Shown in pieces: positions 24,900 through 33,356 of a DNA stretch of 44,254 nt. The notes under the pieces were generated by a model that ran no database searches, was not told the origin of the DNA, and saw nothing but the letters and a program-made list of their open reading frames with translations. Within the stretch, counting starts at the first letter, position 1. The number at the start of each line of letters is the position of its first letter. A program made the translations under genes and the position numbers. Source of the DNA: Candidatus Bathyarchaeota archaeon (GTDB lineage Archaea; Thermoproteota; Bathyarchaeia; 40CM-2-53-6; DTDX01); contig JAGTQY010000007.1 in assembly GCA_018396815.1 (NCBI GenBank), positions 1-44,254 on the forward strand, in the 5' to 3' direction.

Positions 24900-26072
24900 A
24901 TGAATTATGAAGTTGAATTACTTGAAAAACTTATTTCTATAGATACAGATGTGAATAAAAAAACAGGCTATATTGAAATGGCTAATTTTTTAGAGAAAGA
25001 ATGCGAAGAGTTAGGGTTAAATGTTAAAGTTTATGATGGATCCAGCGTAATAAACGATGGTTTTCCAAGACCAAACATAGTAGCTTCATTAAATATGAAT
25101 GCAAAAAAAACTTTAATGTTGATTTCTCATTATGATGTTGTTCCACCTGGAGAAGGATGGAGCTTTAATCCTTTTAAACCAATTAAAAAAGGAGACTTAA
25201 TATTTGGTAGGGGAGCAGCTGATAATAAAAGCGCTATTGCAGCTGCTTTAGGAATAATTAAAAAAATTAAGGAAGCTAAAAGAAACCTTCTTTTATTGTT
25301 TACTTGCGATGAAGAAGTAGGTGGAGCAGCTGGTTTAGGATACTTAATAAATGAAGTGGGATTGAAAGCTGATGAAGCTCTTATAATGGATTCAGGTTAT
25401 GAAGCTGTTTACATAGGTGCTAGCGGAATTTTAACTGGAGAAATAAAGGTTAAAGGGGTTCAAGGTCATGCAGGTTACCCGTTTAAAGCGGTAAACCCAA
25501 TTTATCCACTTGCTAAATTAATTATGAAATTAGAGGAGTTTTCTATTTTAAGAGAAAAGAAAATATCCAAGTTTCCAGCTCCACCAGATTCCCCGAAACC
25601 TTACGTTTGGGGAAGATTCAACGTAACTGTTTTAAAAGCTGGAGAAAAATCGAATATTATACCTGGAGAAGCAAAAGCTATTTTTGATTTTAGGCTTATT
25701 CCAGAAGAAAATATTGAAGAAGCAAAAAAAGAATTTATTACATATTTAGAAGAAATCAGCAATGAATTAAATGTGAAACCTGAATTAACAAGCTTTAATG
25801 GAGGAGGAAACTATTATACTGACCCTAACCATCCTTTTGTTAAAAACTTTAAGAAAACAGTGGAAAAAGTTATGGGTAAAAAAGTTCCTTTAGCAGCTGA
25901 GCTTGGAGGAAATGATGGAAAATACACAAGCGCTAAAAATATTCCAACAGTTTGTTTCGGTCCAATAGCTAAAGATAGTAGATTTCATGGAGTAGATGAA
26001 TTCATTAGGATAAAAGATGTTTTAACAGTTAGAGATGTTGTATTAAATTATATAGTTGAAGATGCTGAGTAA
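24900..26072 (+). CDS. M20 family zinc hydrolase (ArgE/DapE/peptidase type)
   Basis: The 390-residue protein has the M20 metal site: ISHYDVVPPGEGW (His and Asp), GRGAADNKSAIAAALG, CDEEVGGAAGLGY (catalytic Glu pair) and the last His in RFHGVDEF. The lid domain spans about residues 175-290. It is only distantly similar to the other M20 protein at 6648. It is likely a single-gene unit; a peptidase or N-acyl amino acid hydrolase role is expected, substrate unknown. Confidence 0.87.
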   Translation: MNYEVELLEKLISIDTDVNKKTGYIEMANFLEKECEELGLNVKVYDGSSVINDGFPRPNIVASLNMNAKKTLMLISHYDVVPPGEGWSFNPFKPIKKGDLIFGRGAADNKSAIAAALGIIKKIKEAKRNLLLLFTCDEEVGGAAGLGYLINEVGLKADEALIMDSGYEAVYIGASGILTGEIKVKGVQGHAGYPFKAVNPIYPLAKLIMKLEEFSILREKKISKFPAPPDSPKPYVWGRFNVTVLKAGEKSNIIPGEAKAIFDFRLIPEENIEEAKKEFITYLEEISNELNVKPELTSFNGGGNYYTDPNHPFVKNFKKTVEKVMGKKVPLAAELGGNDGKYTSAKNIPTVCFGPIAKDSRFHGVDEFIRIKDVLTVRDVVLNYIVEDAE

Positions 26073-26153
26073 AATAAAGTATTTAAAAATAATGTCTAGG
26101 ATTGTGGGTAAAATTTATATTTAGGGGATAATTTCATAAATTTGGGATAAAAA

Positions 26154-26402
26154 ATGGCTATAGTTAAAATCGATGAAAGAGGAAGAATGAGTATTCCAAA
26201 AAAAATGGGGATTAAAAGCACTAAAGCAATAATTATACCCGCTGGCTCATTTTTTGTAACTATTCCATTACCAATAATCCCATATCAATATGCAGGTTCA
26301 TGGCTTACATCAAAGCGGGAAAGAGCAGAGTTAAAAGAGTTAGCTGAAAAATTAGCATTAGAAGAAGCTGTGAAAAGAGCAAGGAGAAGGAAACAAATTT
26401 GA
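26154..26402 (+). CDS. vapB: VapB-like antitoxin, AbrB/SpoVT type
   Basis: The 82-residue protein starts with the AbrB swapped-hairpin motif VKIDERGRMSIPKKMGI and ends with a basic, helical tail (AEKLALEEAVKRARRRKQI) that would wrap the PIN toxin. The unusually hydrophobic middle (SFFVTIPLPIIPYQYAG) departs from the common pattern. Its stop overlaps the start of the PIN gene (TGATG), the usual toxin-antitoxin arrangement. Confidence 0.78.
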   Translation: MAIVKIDERGRMSIPKKMGIKSTKAIIIPAGSFFVTIPLPIIPYQYAGSWLTSKRERAELKELAEKLALEEAVKRARRRKQI

Positions 26403-26815
26403 TGATTGAAACAGATTTGCTATACGCTTTTGTTAAAAAGGAAGATTGGTTAAAGGATGTTGCTGATAAAATTGTGAAAAGGATTGTTAATGGAGAGTTT
26501 GGCACTGTTTACGCCTCTAGAGAATGCCTTCATGAGCTTTACTATGTTTCAAAAGAGGAGGGCATTAGCTTAGATGAGTATATATTTAGAGCTGCAACAA
26601 TAACAGCTATAGAAAATTTAAAGTTTTTAGAAACAACATATGAGATAGATTTACTGGCATTAACATTAATGAGACAATATAATATGAAGTCAATTTTTGA
26701 CGCTTACTATGCTGCAACAGCTTTAAACCAAGTTGAAGATCATACGTTAATTTCAACGGATGAGGTATACGATGTAATACCTGGATTAATAAGAATTGAT
26801 CCTAGAAAACTTTAA
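26402..26815 (+). CDS. vapC: VapC-like PIN domain toxin
   Basis: The 137-residue PIN protein begins METDLLYAFVKKED-like (MIETD, first acidic residue at about position 4), has a mid-domain Glu in SRECLHEL, and later acidic residues in SIFDAYYAATAL and ISTDEVYDVI. PIN toxins are RNases, mostly cutting tRNA or rRNA. ATG 26402 overlaps the antitoxin stop by one base; a TTG at 26399 is an alternative. Confidence 0.8.
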   Translation: MIETDLLYAFVKKEDWLKDVADKIVKRIVNGEFGTVYASRECLHELYYVSKEEGISLDEYIFRAATITAIENLKFLETTYEIDLLALTLMRQYNMKSIFDAYYAATALNQVEDHTLISTDEVYDVIPGLIRIDPRKL

Positions 26816-26851
26816 TTATTAATAGGAATAGGTAAAATTAAAAGGTTAAAA

Positions 26852-27760
26852 ATGACTTATGCAATTTTAGCTGAAGAATTAACAAAAGAGTTTAATGGGT
26901 TTTTAGCTGTTGATCATATAAATTTTAAGATTAAGAAGAGTGAAGTATTCGGTTTTCTAGGACCTAACGGTGCAGGTAAAACAACCACTATAAGAATGAT
27001 TCAGGGAGTTTCTCCAAAAACTTCAGGAAGCTTAAAAGTGAAGGGAATGGAAGTTGAAGAACATCCTAGAGAAGTGAAGAAAATTTTAGGAGTTTTACCT
27101 CAAGAAAATAATCTTGATCCTGACTTTACTGTATTTAAAAACTTGATTATTTACGCTAGATATTATGATATTCCCCGAAGAGAAGCTGAAAAACGCGCTT
27201 TAAACTTGTTAAAGCTTGTTCATCTTGAAGAAAAAAAGGATTTCTCAATTGAGAAGCTTTCAGGTGGAATGAAAAGAAGGTTAATGCTTGCTAGAGCCTT
27301 AATAAATAACCCTGAAATACTAATTTTAGATGAACCTACAACAGGTTTAGATCCTCAAGCTAGGCATATGATATGGGATAAAATTAAAAGTTTAAAACGT
27401 GAAGGCGTTACAATCGTGTTGACTACACATTATATGGAGGAGGCTGCACAGCTATGCGATAACCTAGTTATAATGGATTTTGGAAGAATTATAGCTGAAG
27501 GAAAACCGAAAGAATTAATTTCAAAACATATTGGAGTTAAGGTTTTAGAGGTTGATAGTAAACCTGAAGTGCTAAATTTTCTTTTAGAAGCTGGAGAAGA
27601 GTTTGAACAGTTTAGCGATAGAATATGCATATTCACAAGAAAACCGAAAGAATTAATGAATGAAATTACGCGAAAAATTAAGCTTGAAAAAACTATTGTT
27701 AGAGAAGCTTCTTTAGAAGATGTTTTTCTTAAGCTTACAGGTAGAGGTTTAAGAGATTGA
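26852..27760 (+). CDS. ABC transporter ATP-binding protein (NodI/DrrA type)
   Basis: The 302-residue ATPase has Walker A GPNGAGKTT (37-45), Q-loop LPQENNLDPDFTV, signature LSGGMKRRLMLARA, Walker B LILDEPTTGLDPQ and switch TTHYMEEAA, followed by a C-terminal domain of about 80 residues common in NodI/DrrA proteins. It overlaps the permease gene by four bases and powers that exporter. The substrate is unknown. Confidence 0.92.
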   Translation: MTYAILAEELTKEFNGFLAVDHINFKIKKSEVFGFLGPNGAGKTTTIRMIQGVSPKTSGSLKVKGMEVEEHPREVKKILGVLPQENNLDPDFTVFKNLIIYARYYDIPRREAEKRALNLLKLVHLEEKKDFSIEKLSGGMKRRLMLARALINNPEILILDEPTTGLDPQARHMIWDKIKSLKREGVTIVLTTHYMEEAAQLCDNLVIMDFGRIIAEGKPKELISKHIGVKVLEVDSKPEVLNFLLEAGEEFEQFSDRICIFTRKPKELMNEITRKIKLEKTIVREASLEDVFLKLTGRGLRD

Positions 27761-28542
27761 AAAATTATTTTAAAATTCCTAATGTTTCATATAGAGCTTG
27801 GAAAGTTTGGCTTAGAAATAAAGATGCATTTATGAAAACAGCTAAAGCAAATTTTATTGTTCCATTTTTAGAGCCTATTTTTTATCTTTTAGCTATTGGG
27901 TTTGGATTAGGGTTTTATATAGGGGAAATTAACAGTGTTTCTTATCCAGTTTTTATAGCTCCAGCTTTAATTTGCATTTCAATAATGTATTCAGCTTTTT
28001 TTGAGTGTACATACGGTTCTTTCGTAAGAATGTATTACCAAAAAACTTTTGATGCTATAATAGCTACACCTTTAAATATTGATGAAGTAATTTTCGGTGA
28101 AATTTTATGGGGTTCCACTAAAAGCGTTATAAACGCATCTATAATGCTTTTAGTTGTTTCAATTTTTCATTTAGTTAAGCTTCCAGATTCAATTCTTATA
28201 ATTCCCTTAGCTTTTCTAGTTGGATTTGTTTTTTCAACAATAGCCATGTGTTTTACAGCTATATCGCCTACAATAGATTCTTTTAATTATCCAACCTTCC
28301 TATTTATTACTCCAATGTTCTTTTTCAGCGGAACATTTTTTCCTTTATCTATACTTCCAAAACCAGTTCAATTAATTTCTTTCATTGTATTTCCTTTAAC
28401 TCATGCAGTTTACATTTCAAGAGAGTTAACCACAGGAACTTTAGAGTCTAGAAGTGTAGTAAGTTTAATATGGCTTATAACAGTTGGAGTAATATTACTA
28501 ATTCTTTCTATAAACTTGATGAAGAAAAGGCTTATAGTTTAA
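27757..28542 (+). CDS. ABC-2 exporter permease (NodJ type)
   Basis: The 261-residue protein has six predicted helices and NodJ-like phrases: FLEPIFYLLAIGFGLGFYIG, SIMYSAFFECTYGSFVRMYYQKTFDAIIATPLN and FFFSGTFFPLSILPKPVQLISF. The start is TTG 27757, inside the last codons of the ATPase gene. Unlike the permease at 2340 it lacks a large outer loop, so the two exporters are of different subtypes. Confidence 0.9.
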   Translation: MKNYFKIPNVSYRAWKVWLRNKDAFMKTAKANFIVPFLEPIFYLLAIGFGLGFYIGEINSVSYPVFIAPALICISIMYSAFFECTYGSFVRMYYQKTFDAIIATPLNIDEVIFGEILWGSTKSVINASIMLLVVSIFHLVKLPDSILIIPLAFLVGFVFSTIAMCFTAISPTIDSFNYPTFLFITPMFFFSGTFFPLSILPKPVQLISFIVFPLTHAVYISRELTTGTLESRSVVSLIWLITVGVILLILSINLMKKRLIV

Positions 28543-28998
28543 TTAAATAAATGTTTATTCTCTTTAGCTTAATATTAAACATGAAGTTTTTGAACGAATA
28601 AGATTGTTACAGTGAAAGTTTCAGATAAGCTTAAAGAAAAGATGAAGAAGCTTAAGGATAGAGTAAATTCACCTAAAAGTATTAAGAAATCTTATTAATT
28701 TTATTTAAGGAAAGAAATTAAAATGAAATGAAGAAAATTAAAGCAAAACAAAAATTCATGAATAATAAAGATTAAGCCTTAAGGAATTAAAAAAATACAA
28801 GGTATAATGGTAGGATAGTGTAATAAAGTTTAGAATTTTATGAAGAATCCAACAAGAATAGCAAATTGGATAGTTTATATTACTAAACTTAAAATTAAAG
28901 ATTAAATTAAAAAGTTAAAATTCCTTAAAGGTTAAGATACTTTATTTAACAAAAAATTATAGCTGTTTTAAAATGTTTTAAGATTCAATATTTTAGGA
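28543..28998. other. 456-base gap, AT-rich, mostly non-coding
   Basis: Apart from the antitoxin remnant at 28612-28733, I see only short frames and A/T-rich DNA. It separates the plus-strand NodIJ exporter from the convergent KaiC-like gene, and probably holds both terminators. Confidence 0.5.
28612..28733 (+). pseudogene. Decayed VapB/RHH-type antitoxin remnant
   Basis: GTG 28612 begins MKVSDKLKEKMKKLKDRVN, very like the N-terminus of archaeal VapB antitoxins, but there is no ATG and a TAA appears at 28696. The frame continues after it with FYLRKEIKMK before another stop, resembling the eroded rest of the helical domain. No intact PIN gene follows. This is probably a dead toxin-antitoxin locus. 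Confidence 0.4.
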
Positions 28999-30408
28999 TT
29001 AAACTACTGGTATTAATTTGATTTCTGTTTCTCCGTTTATGTGAACTTCAATGTTTAGTAATGGGGTTTTAGGTTTTATTCCTTGAAGAAAGATTACCCC
29101 ATGGATTTCCTTAATGACTAAGTGTGAATCTGCTAAGCTGCTTAAATGATTGGTTAAAGCGCATTCAGGCCTAATAATATTTAATCTTACATCTTTAAAG
29201 TTCCTTATTTTTGCTAGGTCTTCGCCTAAAATCTTTAATAATTCATCTTTACCATACATATATTCTAGCGTGTCAAAACCAACAACTGAGAAGATTGGTC
29301 TATTACTTCTGTATCTAAACTCTGAAATAGCATTCCAAAAAGATATCATATCCTCCTTTAAAGATTTACCTTCAAACAGTATTGTGTATGGTTCAATAGT
29401 CTCAACAGGAGCAGCTTTAAAATCAACAATTTTTAAATTGTGTTTTAAAGCCTCCTCATGAACGAATGATTTAAGAGAGTTCCAAACTGTTAAAGCGCTT
29501 AAACCTTGAGGCGGAAGAATAATAACGTAGCCTCCCTGATTTAAAATATTCGAAACTGTTACCCGAAAAAGACGTTCAGGTGTTAACGCCACATTCTTCT
29601 CAAATTCTAGGAGATTATAGGATCCACGTTTAAACATTGAGCCTATAATTTTATCTAAATCGCTGATGCCTGAAGAATAATACTCGTTAGTATGCGGAAC
29701 AAGCTTAAACCTTTTTGTAGGTTCTGGAAGACCACCCATAATTAATGGTTGAAAAACCTTGAAACCATTTTTTAATGTAAAGGTTAATAATGGCCATAAA
29801 ATTTCTGTTCCACGAGTCTTAAGTATTTTTAAGTATCTTAAAAGTGCTCCATTAATTTCATCATAATTAAGGTGAATTAAGTAGTCTGATAAAAACTCAA
29901 TTGATTCAGTTTCATTAATGTTCGTCTTCTCAATTATTACCATTGTTGTGCACCCCATACCTTTAATAATCTTACCTAGAATATTATGCACTATTATTCT
30001 TACATCAGAGGGTTTCTCTATAACTTGTGATATTGCTGAAAAAGAGTCTATCACAAGCATAGTCGCATTTATATCTCTAATCTCATGCAGTATCTGCTCA
30101 AAAATATCAGTAATACCAATCTCTTTAACTGTAACCATCTCAAGAAATCTAAATTTTCCTTCATGCTCAAGCTTCTCGAAATCTAAGGTTAAATCACACA
30201 TATTTTTAATGAAACTCTTGCGTCCCTCAATAAAACTTACATACAATCCGTTCCCGCTAAATTTTTTAACACCGTTATAAATCCAGTTCGCTGCAAAAGT
30301 TGTTTTTCCTGAACCTGGAGGGCCAGAAACAGATATAAGGCTGCCAGCTGAAAAACCACCATTAAGAATAGAATCAAGTACAACGTTTCCAGTAGGTATA
30401 CGGTTCAC
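28999..30408 (-). CDS. KaiC/GvpD-like RecA-superfamily ATPase with degenerate second domain
   Basis: The 469-residue protein has an N-terminal KaiC/RadA-type domain (about 1-235) with Walker A GPPGSGKTT (29-37) and Walker B MLVIDSFSA (about 117-125). A second domain begins SSGISDLDKIIG (about 245-256), the KaiC repeat entry, but its P-loop position reads EFEKNVALTPE, so it cannot bind ATP in the usual way. Similar two-domain proteins in archaea are annotated GvpD or RAD55-like and are mainly regulatory. GTG 30408 follows GGTG. It appears monocistronic; no gas-vesicle genes are present. Confidence 0.8.
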   Translation of the reverse strand: MNRIPTGNVVLDSILNGGFSAGSLISVSGPPGSGKTTFAANWIYNGVKKFSGNGLYVSFIEGRKSFIKNMCDLTLDFEKLEHEGKFRFLEMVTVKEIGITDIFEQILHEIRDINATMLVIDSFSAISQVIEKPSDVRIIVHNILGKIIKGMGCTTMVIIEKTNINETESIEFLSDYLIHLNYDEINGALLRYLKILKTRGTEILWPLLTFTLKNGFKVFQPLIMGGLPEPTKRFKLVPHTNEYYSSGISDLDKIIGSMFKRGSYNLLEFEKNVALTPERLFRVTVSNILNQGGYVIILPPQGLSALTVWNSLKSFVHEEALKHNLKIVDFKAAPVETIEPYTILFEGKSLKEDMISFWNAISEFRYRSNRPIFSVVGFDTLEYMYGKDELLKILGEDLAKIRNFKDVRLNIIRPECALTNHLSSLADSHLVIKEIHGVIFLQGIKPKTPLLNIEVHINGETEIKLIPVV

Positions 30409-31299
30409 GATAAAACACCATATAAAATAACAAGAAATAGATCTTTAAAAATGTTTTATTTATTCTTTACGGTTTATTTTCCGTAAATTAAGAATTCCAG
30501 CATGCGCAAGTTTATTCTTGGTTTCACGCCGTAAACTACTGATTCATACTTCCATATAAGCCTTAATGCAAATCAACCGTTGTTAAGAGTATCTTTGCTA
30601 ATCTTGAATAACATGGTTTTAATATAAAGTATGCTTAAGCCTAACCCCAGGTTGTTTCGTTTTCTCCATAAGCTCCTGCTTAACCTTAAGCTATTTAATG
30701 TAGTCTTCTGAAAAGGGTTATTCCATTAGCAACAAACTCTTTTATGCCGATCTATACGGAGTTTCCACTATTAGATTGTTGTACAACCCTAGAAGCTTAA
30801 TGATTTTGGGTTAGAATAGTGTAGCACAACTTTAACCTTACGCTTCTTCTTAAATGCTTAAGTTAAGTAGTGGTTTAACTGAACTGTTACGCATAAGCTT
30901 TAAGAAGCAGTTCAAATCTAATATTTTTTGTTCCCCCCCCAATTGATGTTTTTTATCAGAAGATTTATTAAGACTTTTGCTCCAGAACCGAAAATTTTTT
31001 CTACAGCTTAAATAAAAGGTTTTAAGGATCCTCCCAAAAATACCTCGAAAGGGTCACGATCCAAATTCTTACACAAAAAACAATACTGCTTCTCCAACAG
31101 AATCATTAAGTAAAGAGCAAAGAAACTTAAAGGATTACATGAAAAACTTTAACAGCAGGAGTTTATTTTTTAGTATTAAGCTGCATAATTTAAATCGAAG
31201 AGAGTTTTAATTAGTTTTCGAAAAGTTTGATGGGGAAATATACGCCATATAGCTTTCATAACGAATATGTAAAGAGTTTCTTAGAAATAGTATTTCCAT
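30409..31299. other. 891-base gap downstream of tRNA-Met with eroded coding remnants
   Basis: The stretch has no intact gene. It contains the relic at 30474-30855, a C8 run near 30936-30943, and otherwise mixed sequence with slightly higher GC than other gaps. It lies at the 3' side of the tRNA gene, a usual place for element integration, but I found no repeat of the tRNA 3' end in the window. Confidence 0.5.
30474..30855 (-). pseudogene. Decayed reading frame, family unknown
   Basis: On the minus strand one frame (low codon coordinate divisible by 3) reads KKRKVKVVLHYSNPKSLSF near 30800-30850, then several stops, then ALRLIWKYESVVYGVKPRI and NLRMLEFLIYGK ending at TAA 30474, with one stop (TGA) before it. 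A shifted frame in the middle gives KVKQELMEKTKQPGVRLKH. The protein-like composition with stops and a frameshift suggests an eroded gene, possibly from a mobile element. I cannot name the family. Confidence 0.35.
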
Positions 31300-31396
31300 T
31301 GGTGCCGGGGGCGGGATTTGAACCCGCGACCTTTGGATTATGAGTCCAACGCTTTAACCTTTTAAAGTTTTCTGGCCACGGCTGAGCTACCCCGGC
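31300..31396 (-). tRNA. tRNA-Met (CAT), elongator-like, with D-arm intron
   Basis: On the minus strand the acceptor GCCGGGG pairs with CCCCGGC, and A-CCA is encoded. The anticodon arm TTGGA/CTCATAA/TCCAA (anticodon 31340-31342) and the T arm GCGGG/TTCAAAT/CCCGC are perfect. The D arm starts GCTC but its partner GAGC is interrupted by an A/T-rich insert of 18 nt (about 31353-31371). Removing it gives a normal 79-nt tRNA with CCA. The G1-C72 pair argues against an archaeal initiator tRNA. A TATA-like box is at 31425-31433. Confidence 0.9.
31353..31370 (-). other. Predicted 18-nt intron in tRNA-Met D arm
   Basis: The insert AAACTTTAAAAGGTTAAA splits D-stem GA|GC (the border may shift by one base, since both sides are A). 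It lies near tRNA positions 23/24, a non-canonical place known in some Thermoproteales, and would be cut by the archaeal splicing endonuclease. CTTT and AAAG within it can pair into a short hairpin. The splice sites are inferred from the need to restore the D stem. Confidence 0.65.
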
Positions 31397-31424
31397 TTTA
31401 CATTAAGGTTAATGTTATAAAGGG

Positions 31425-31433
31425 TTTTATAAG
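31425..31433 (-). promoter_or_regulatory. TATA box for tRNA-Met
   Basis: CTTATAAAA on the minus strand lies about 33 bases upstream of the tRNA 5' end, as expected for an archaeal tRNA promoter. Confidence 0.5.
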
Positions 31434-31526
31434 AATTTTTGTTTTTAAAATTTTGCAAAGTTTATTTATTTCTTTAAAACATTTACTAATTAATAAAAAT
31501 TTGTTTTTAAATGGGGAAGTTAAGGA

Positions 31527-33329
31527 ATGGGGTTGAAAATTGTCCCTGATACTTCAATTATTATAGATGGTAAAATATCGAAACTGCTTGAAGAAGGAGA
31601 ATTAAACAATGTTGAAATTATTATTCCAGTTGCGGTTTTAGATGAGCTTCAAGCTCAAGCTTCTAAAGGTAAAGAAACAGGTTTTATAGGGCTTAATGAA
31701 CTTAAAAAAATTAGGGAAATTTGCGAGAAAAAAAATATTTTAGTAAGGTTTTCAGGTGAAAGACCTAGTTTAGAAGATATTAAGCTAGCTAGATCTGGAA
31801 GGCTTGATGCATTAATAAGGGATGTAGCTAAAAAGGAGAATGCTATTCTTTATACAGCTGATTATGTTCAAGCTTTAGTAGCTGAAGCTGAAGGAGTTAA
31901 AGCTAAACATTTTCCAGCTGAAGTTAAAATTGTAACTCTTAGTTTTGAAAAGTTTTTTTCGCAGGATACTTTAAGTCTTCATTTAAAAGAGAATGTTCCA
32001 CCTTTAGCTAAAAGAGGCGTCCCAGGAAAATTCACTTTAACTACTGTAAGGAATGAGCCTTGCACTAGAGAAGAATTAGAGCAAATAATAAAGGAGATTT
32101 CTGAAGTTGCTAGAGCGGATAGAGAGTCTTCTATTGAAATTAATAGAGCTGGAGCTTTAGTTATTCAATTAAGAAATTATAGAATAGCTATAGCTAGACC
32201 GCCTTTTTCTGATGGTTTAGAAGTAACAATTGTAAGGCCAGTTGTTAAACTTACTTTAGAAGATTATAAACTTTCAAATAAGCTTATTCAAAGGTTAAAA
32301 GAGAAGGCTGAAGGAATTTTAATTGCTGGTCCTCCAGGTTCAGGAAAAACAACTTTAGCTTCATCTTTAGCTGAATTCTATGAAAAACAAGGGAAAATAG
32401 TTAAAACTTTAGAGTCGCCTAGAGATTTGCAAGTTGGTCCAGAAATAACACAGTATGGACCTTTAGAAGGTAGCTTTGAAAAAACAGCTGAAATCCTTCT
32501 TTTAGTTAGACCAGACTATTCAATTTTTGATGAAGTTAGAAAAACAGGAGATTTTAAAGTTTTTGTTGATATGCGTTTAGCTGGAGTAGGGATGGTTGGT
32601 GTTGTTCATGCTAGCGATGCTATAGATGCTATTCAAAGATTTATGACTAGAGTAGAGTTAGGTATGATACCCCATATAATAGATACAGTAATATTTGTAA
32701 AGGATGGTGAAGTAAAAAAAGTTTATGAATTAAATTTAACTGTTAAAGTTCCTTCAGGAATGACTGAAGAAGATTTAGCTAGACCAGTTGTTGAAGTTAG
32801 AGATTTTGAGACTGGAAAGCTTGAGTATGAAATTTACACTTTTGGTGAAGAAAATGTTGTTGTTCCAGCAGCTTCAACTAAAGAGGAATCTTCAATTAAA
32901 AGATTAGCTAAAGAAAGAATTCTTCAAGAAATAACTAGATTCGATAAAGACGCTGAAGTAGAAGTTGTTTCAGAAGATAAGGTTGTTGTTAAAGTTGATA
33001 ATAAGGTTATTCCTAAACTTATTGGTAAAAACGGTTCAATGATATCTTCTATAGAGAAGAAACTTGGGATACATATAGATGTTGAACCTAAAATCCCATC
33101 TTTAGGTGAAGAAGTAGATTATGAATTAAGGGAAATAGGAAATGCATTAGAGTTTCAATTTAATAATAGAATGAAAGGGAAAATTGCAAGCTTCTATATA
33201 AATAACAATTTTTTATTTTCAGCGACTATAGGGAAGAAAGGAAATATTAAAATATCTAAAGAAACAGATGTAGGGAAAGAATTGTTTAAAGCTATTTTAG
33301 CAAATAAAAAAATTAAAGTATTTATTTAA
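31527..33329 (+). CDS. PIN-domain and KH-domain ATPase (COG1855 family)
   Basis: The 600-residue protein has an N-terminal PIN domain (VPDTSIIIDG, PVAVLDEL, GRLDALIRDV, YTADYVQA; about 1-135), a PilT/VirB11-like ATPase with Walker A GPPGSGKTT (268-276) and VHASDAIDAIQRF, and a C-terminal KH-like RNA-binding segment (PKLIGKNGSMISSIEKKLGI, about 498-518). This architecture is conserved in archaea; an RNA-processing or ribosome-associated nuclease role is presumed but not established. ATG 31527 is used; TTG 31533 is possible. adk follows after 15 bases. Confidence 0.92.
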   Translation: MGLKIVPDTSIIIDGKISKLLEEGELNNVEIIIPVAVLDELQAQASKGKETGFIGLNELKKIREICEKKNILVRFSGERPSLEDIKLARSGRLDALIRDVAKKENAILYTADYVQALVAEAEGVKAKHFPAEVKIVTLSFEKFFSQDTLSLHLKENVPPLAKRGVPGKFTLTTVRNEPCTREELEQIIKEISEVARADRESSIEINRAGALVIQLRNYRIAIARPPFSDGLEVTIVRPVVKLTLEDYKLSNKLIQRLKEKAEGILIAGPPGSGKTTLASSLAEFYEKQGKIVKTLESPRDLQVGPEITQYGPLEGSFEKTAEILLLVRPDYSIFDEVRKTGDFKVFVDMRLAGVGMVGVVHASDAIDAIQRFMTRVELGMIPHIIDTVIFVKDGEVKKVYELNLTVKVPSGMTEEDLARPVVEVRDFETGKLEYEIYTFGEENVVVPAASTKEESSIKRLAKERILQEITRFDKDAEVEVVSEDKVVVKVDNKVIPKLIGKNGSMISSIEKKLGIHIDVEPKIPSLGEEVDYELREIGNALEFQFNNRMKGKIASFYINNNFLFSATIGKKGNIKISKETDVGKELFKAILANKKIKVFI

Positions 33330-33356
33330 AAAAATAAAAAAGGGGTGAAAAAGAAA

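Noticed and set aside
29150-30280. Plus-strand frames opposite the KaiC-like gene
   Set aside because: They are antisense shadows with low-complexity Ser/Ile/Leu composition and no motifs; the minus-strand gene has clear Walker motifs.
31211-31342. Short plus-strand frame running through the tRNA (ending PGAGFEPATFGL)
   Set aside because: This peptide is the classic translation of a tRNA T arm and acceptor stem; the DNA is explained by the tRNA gene.
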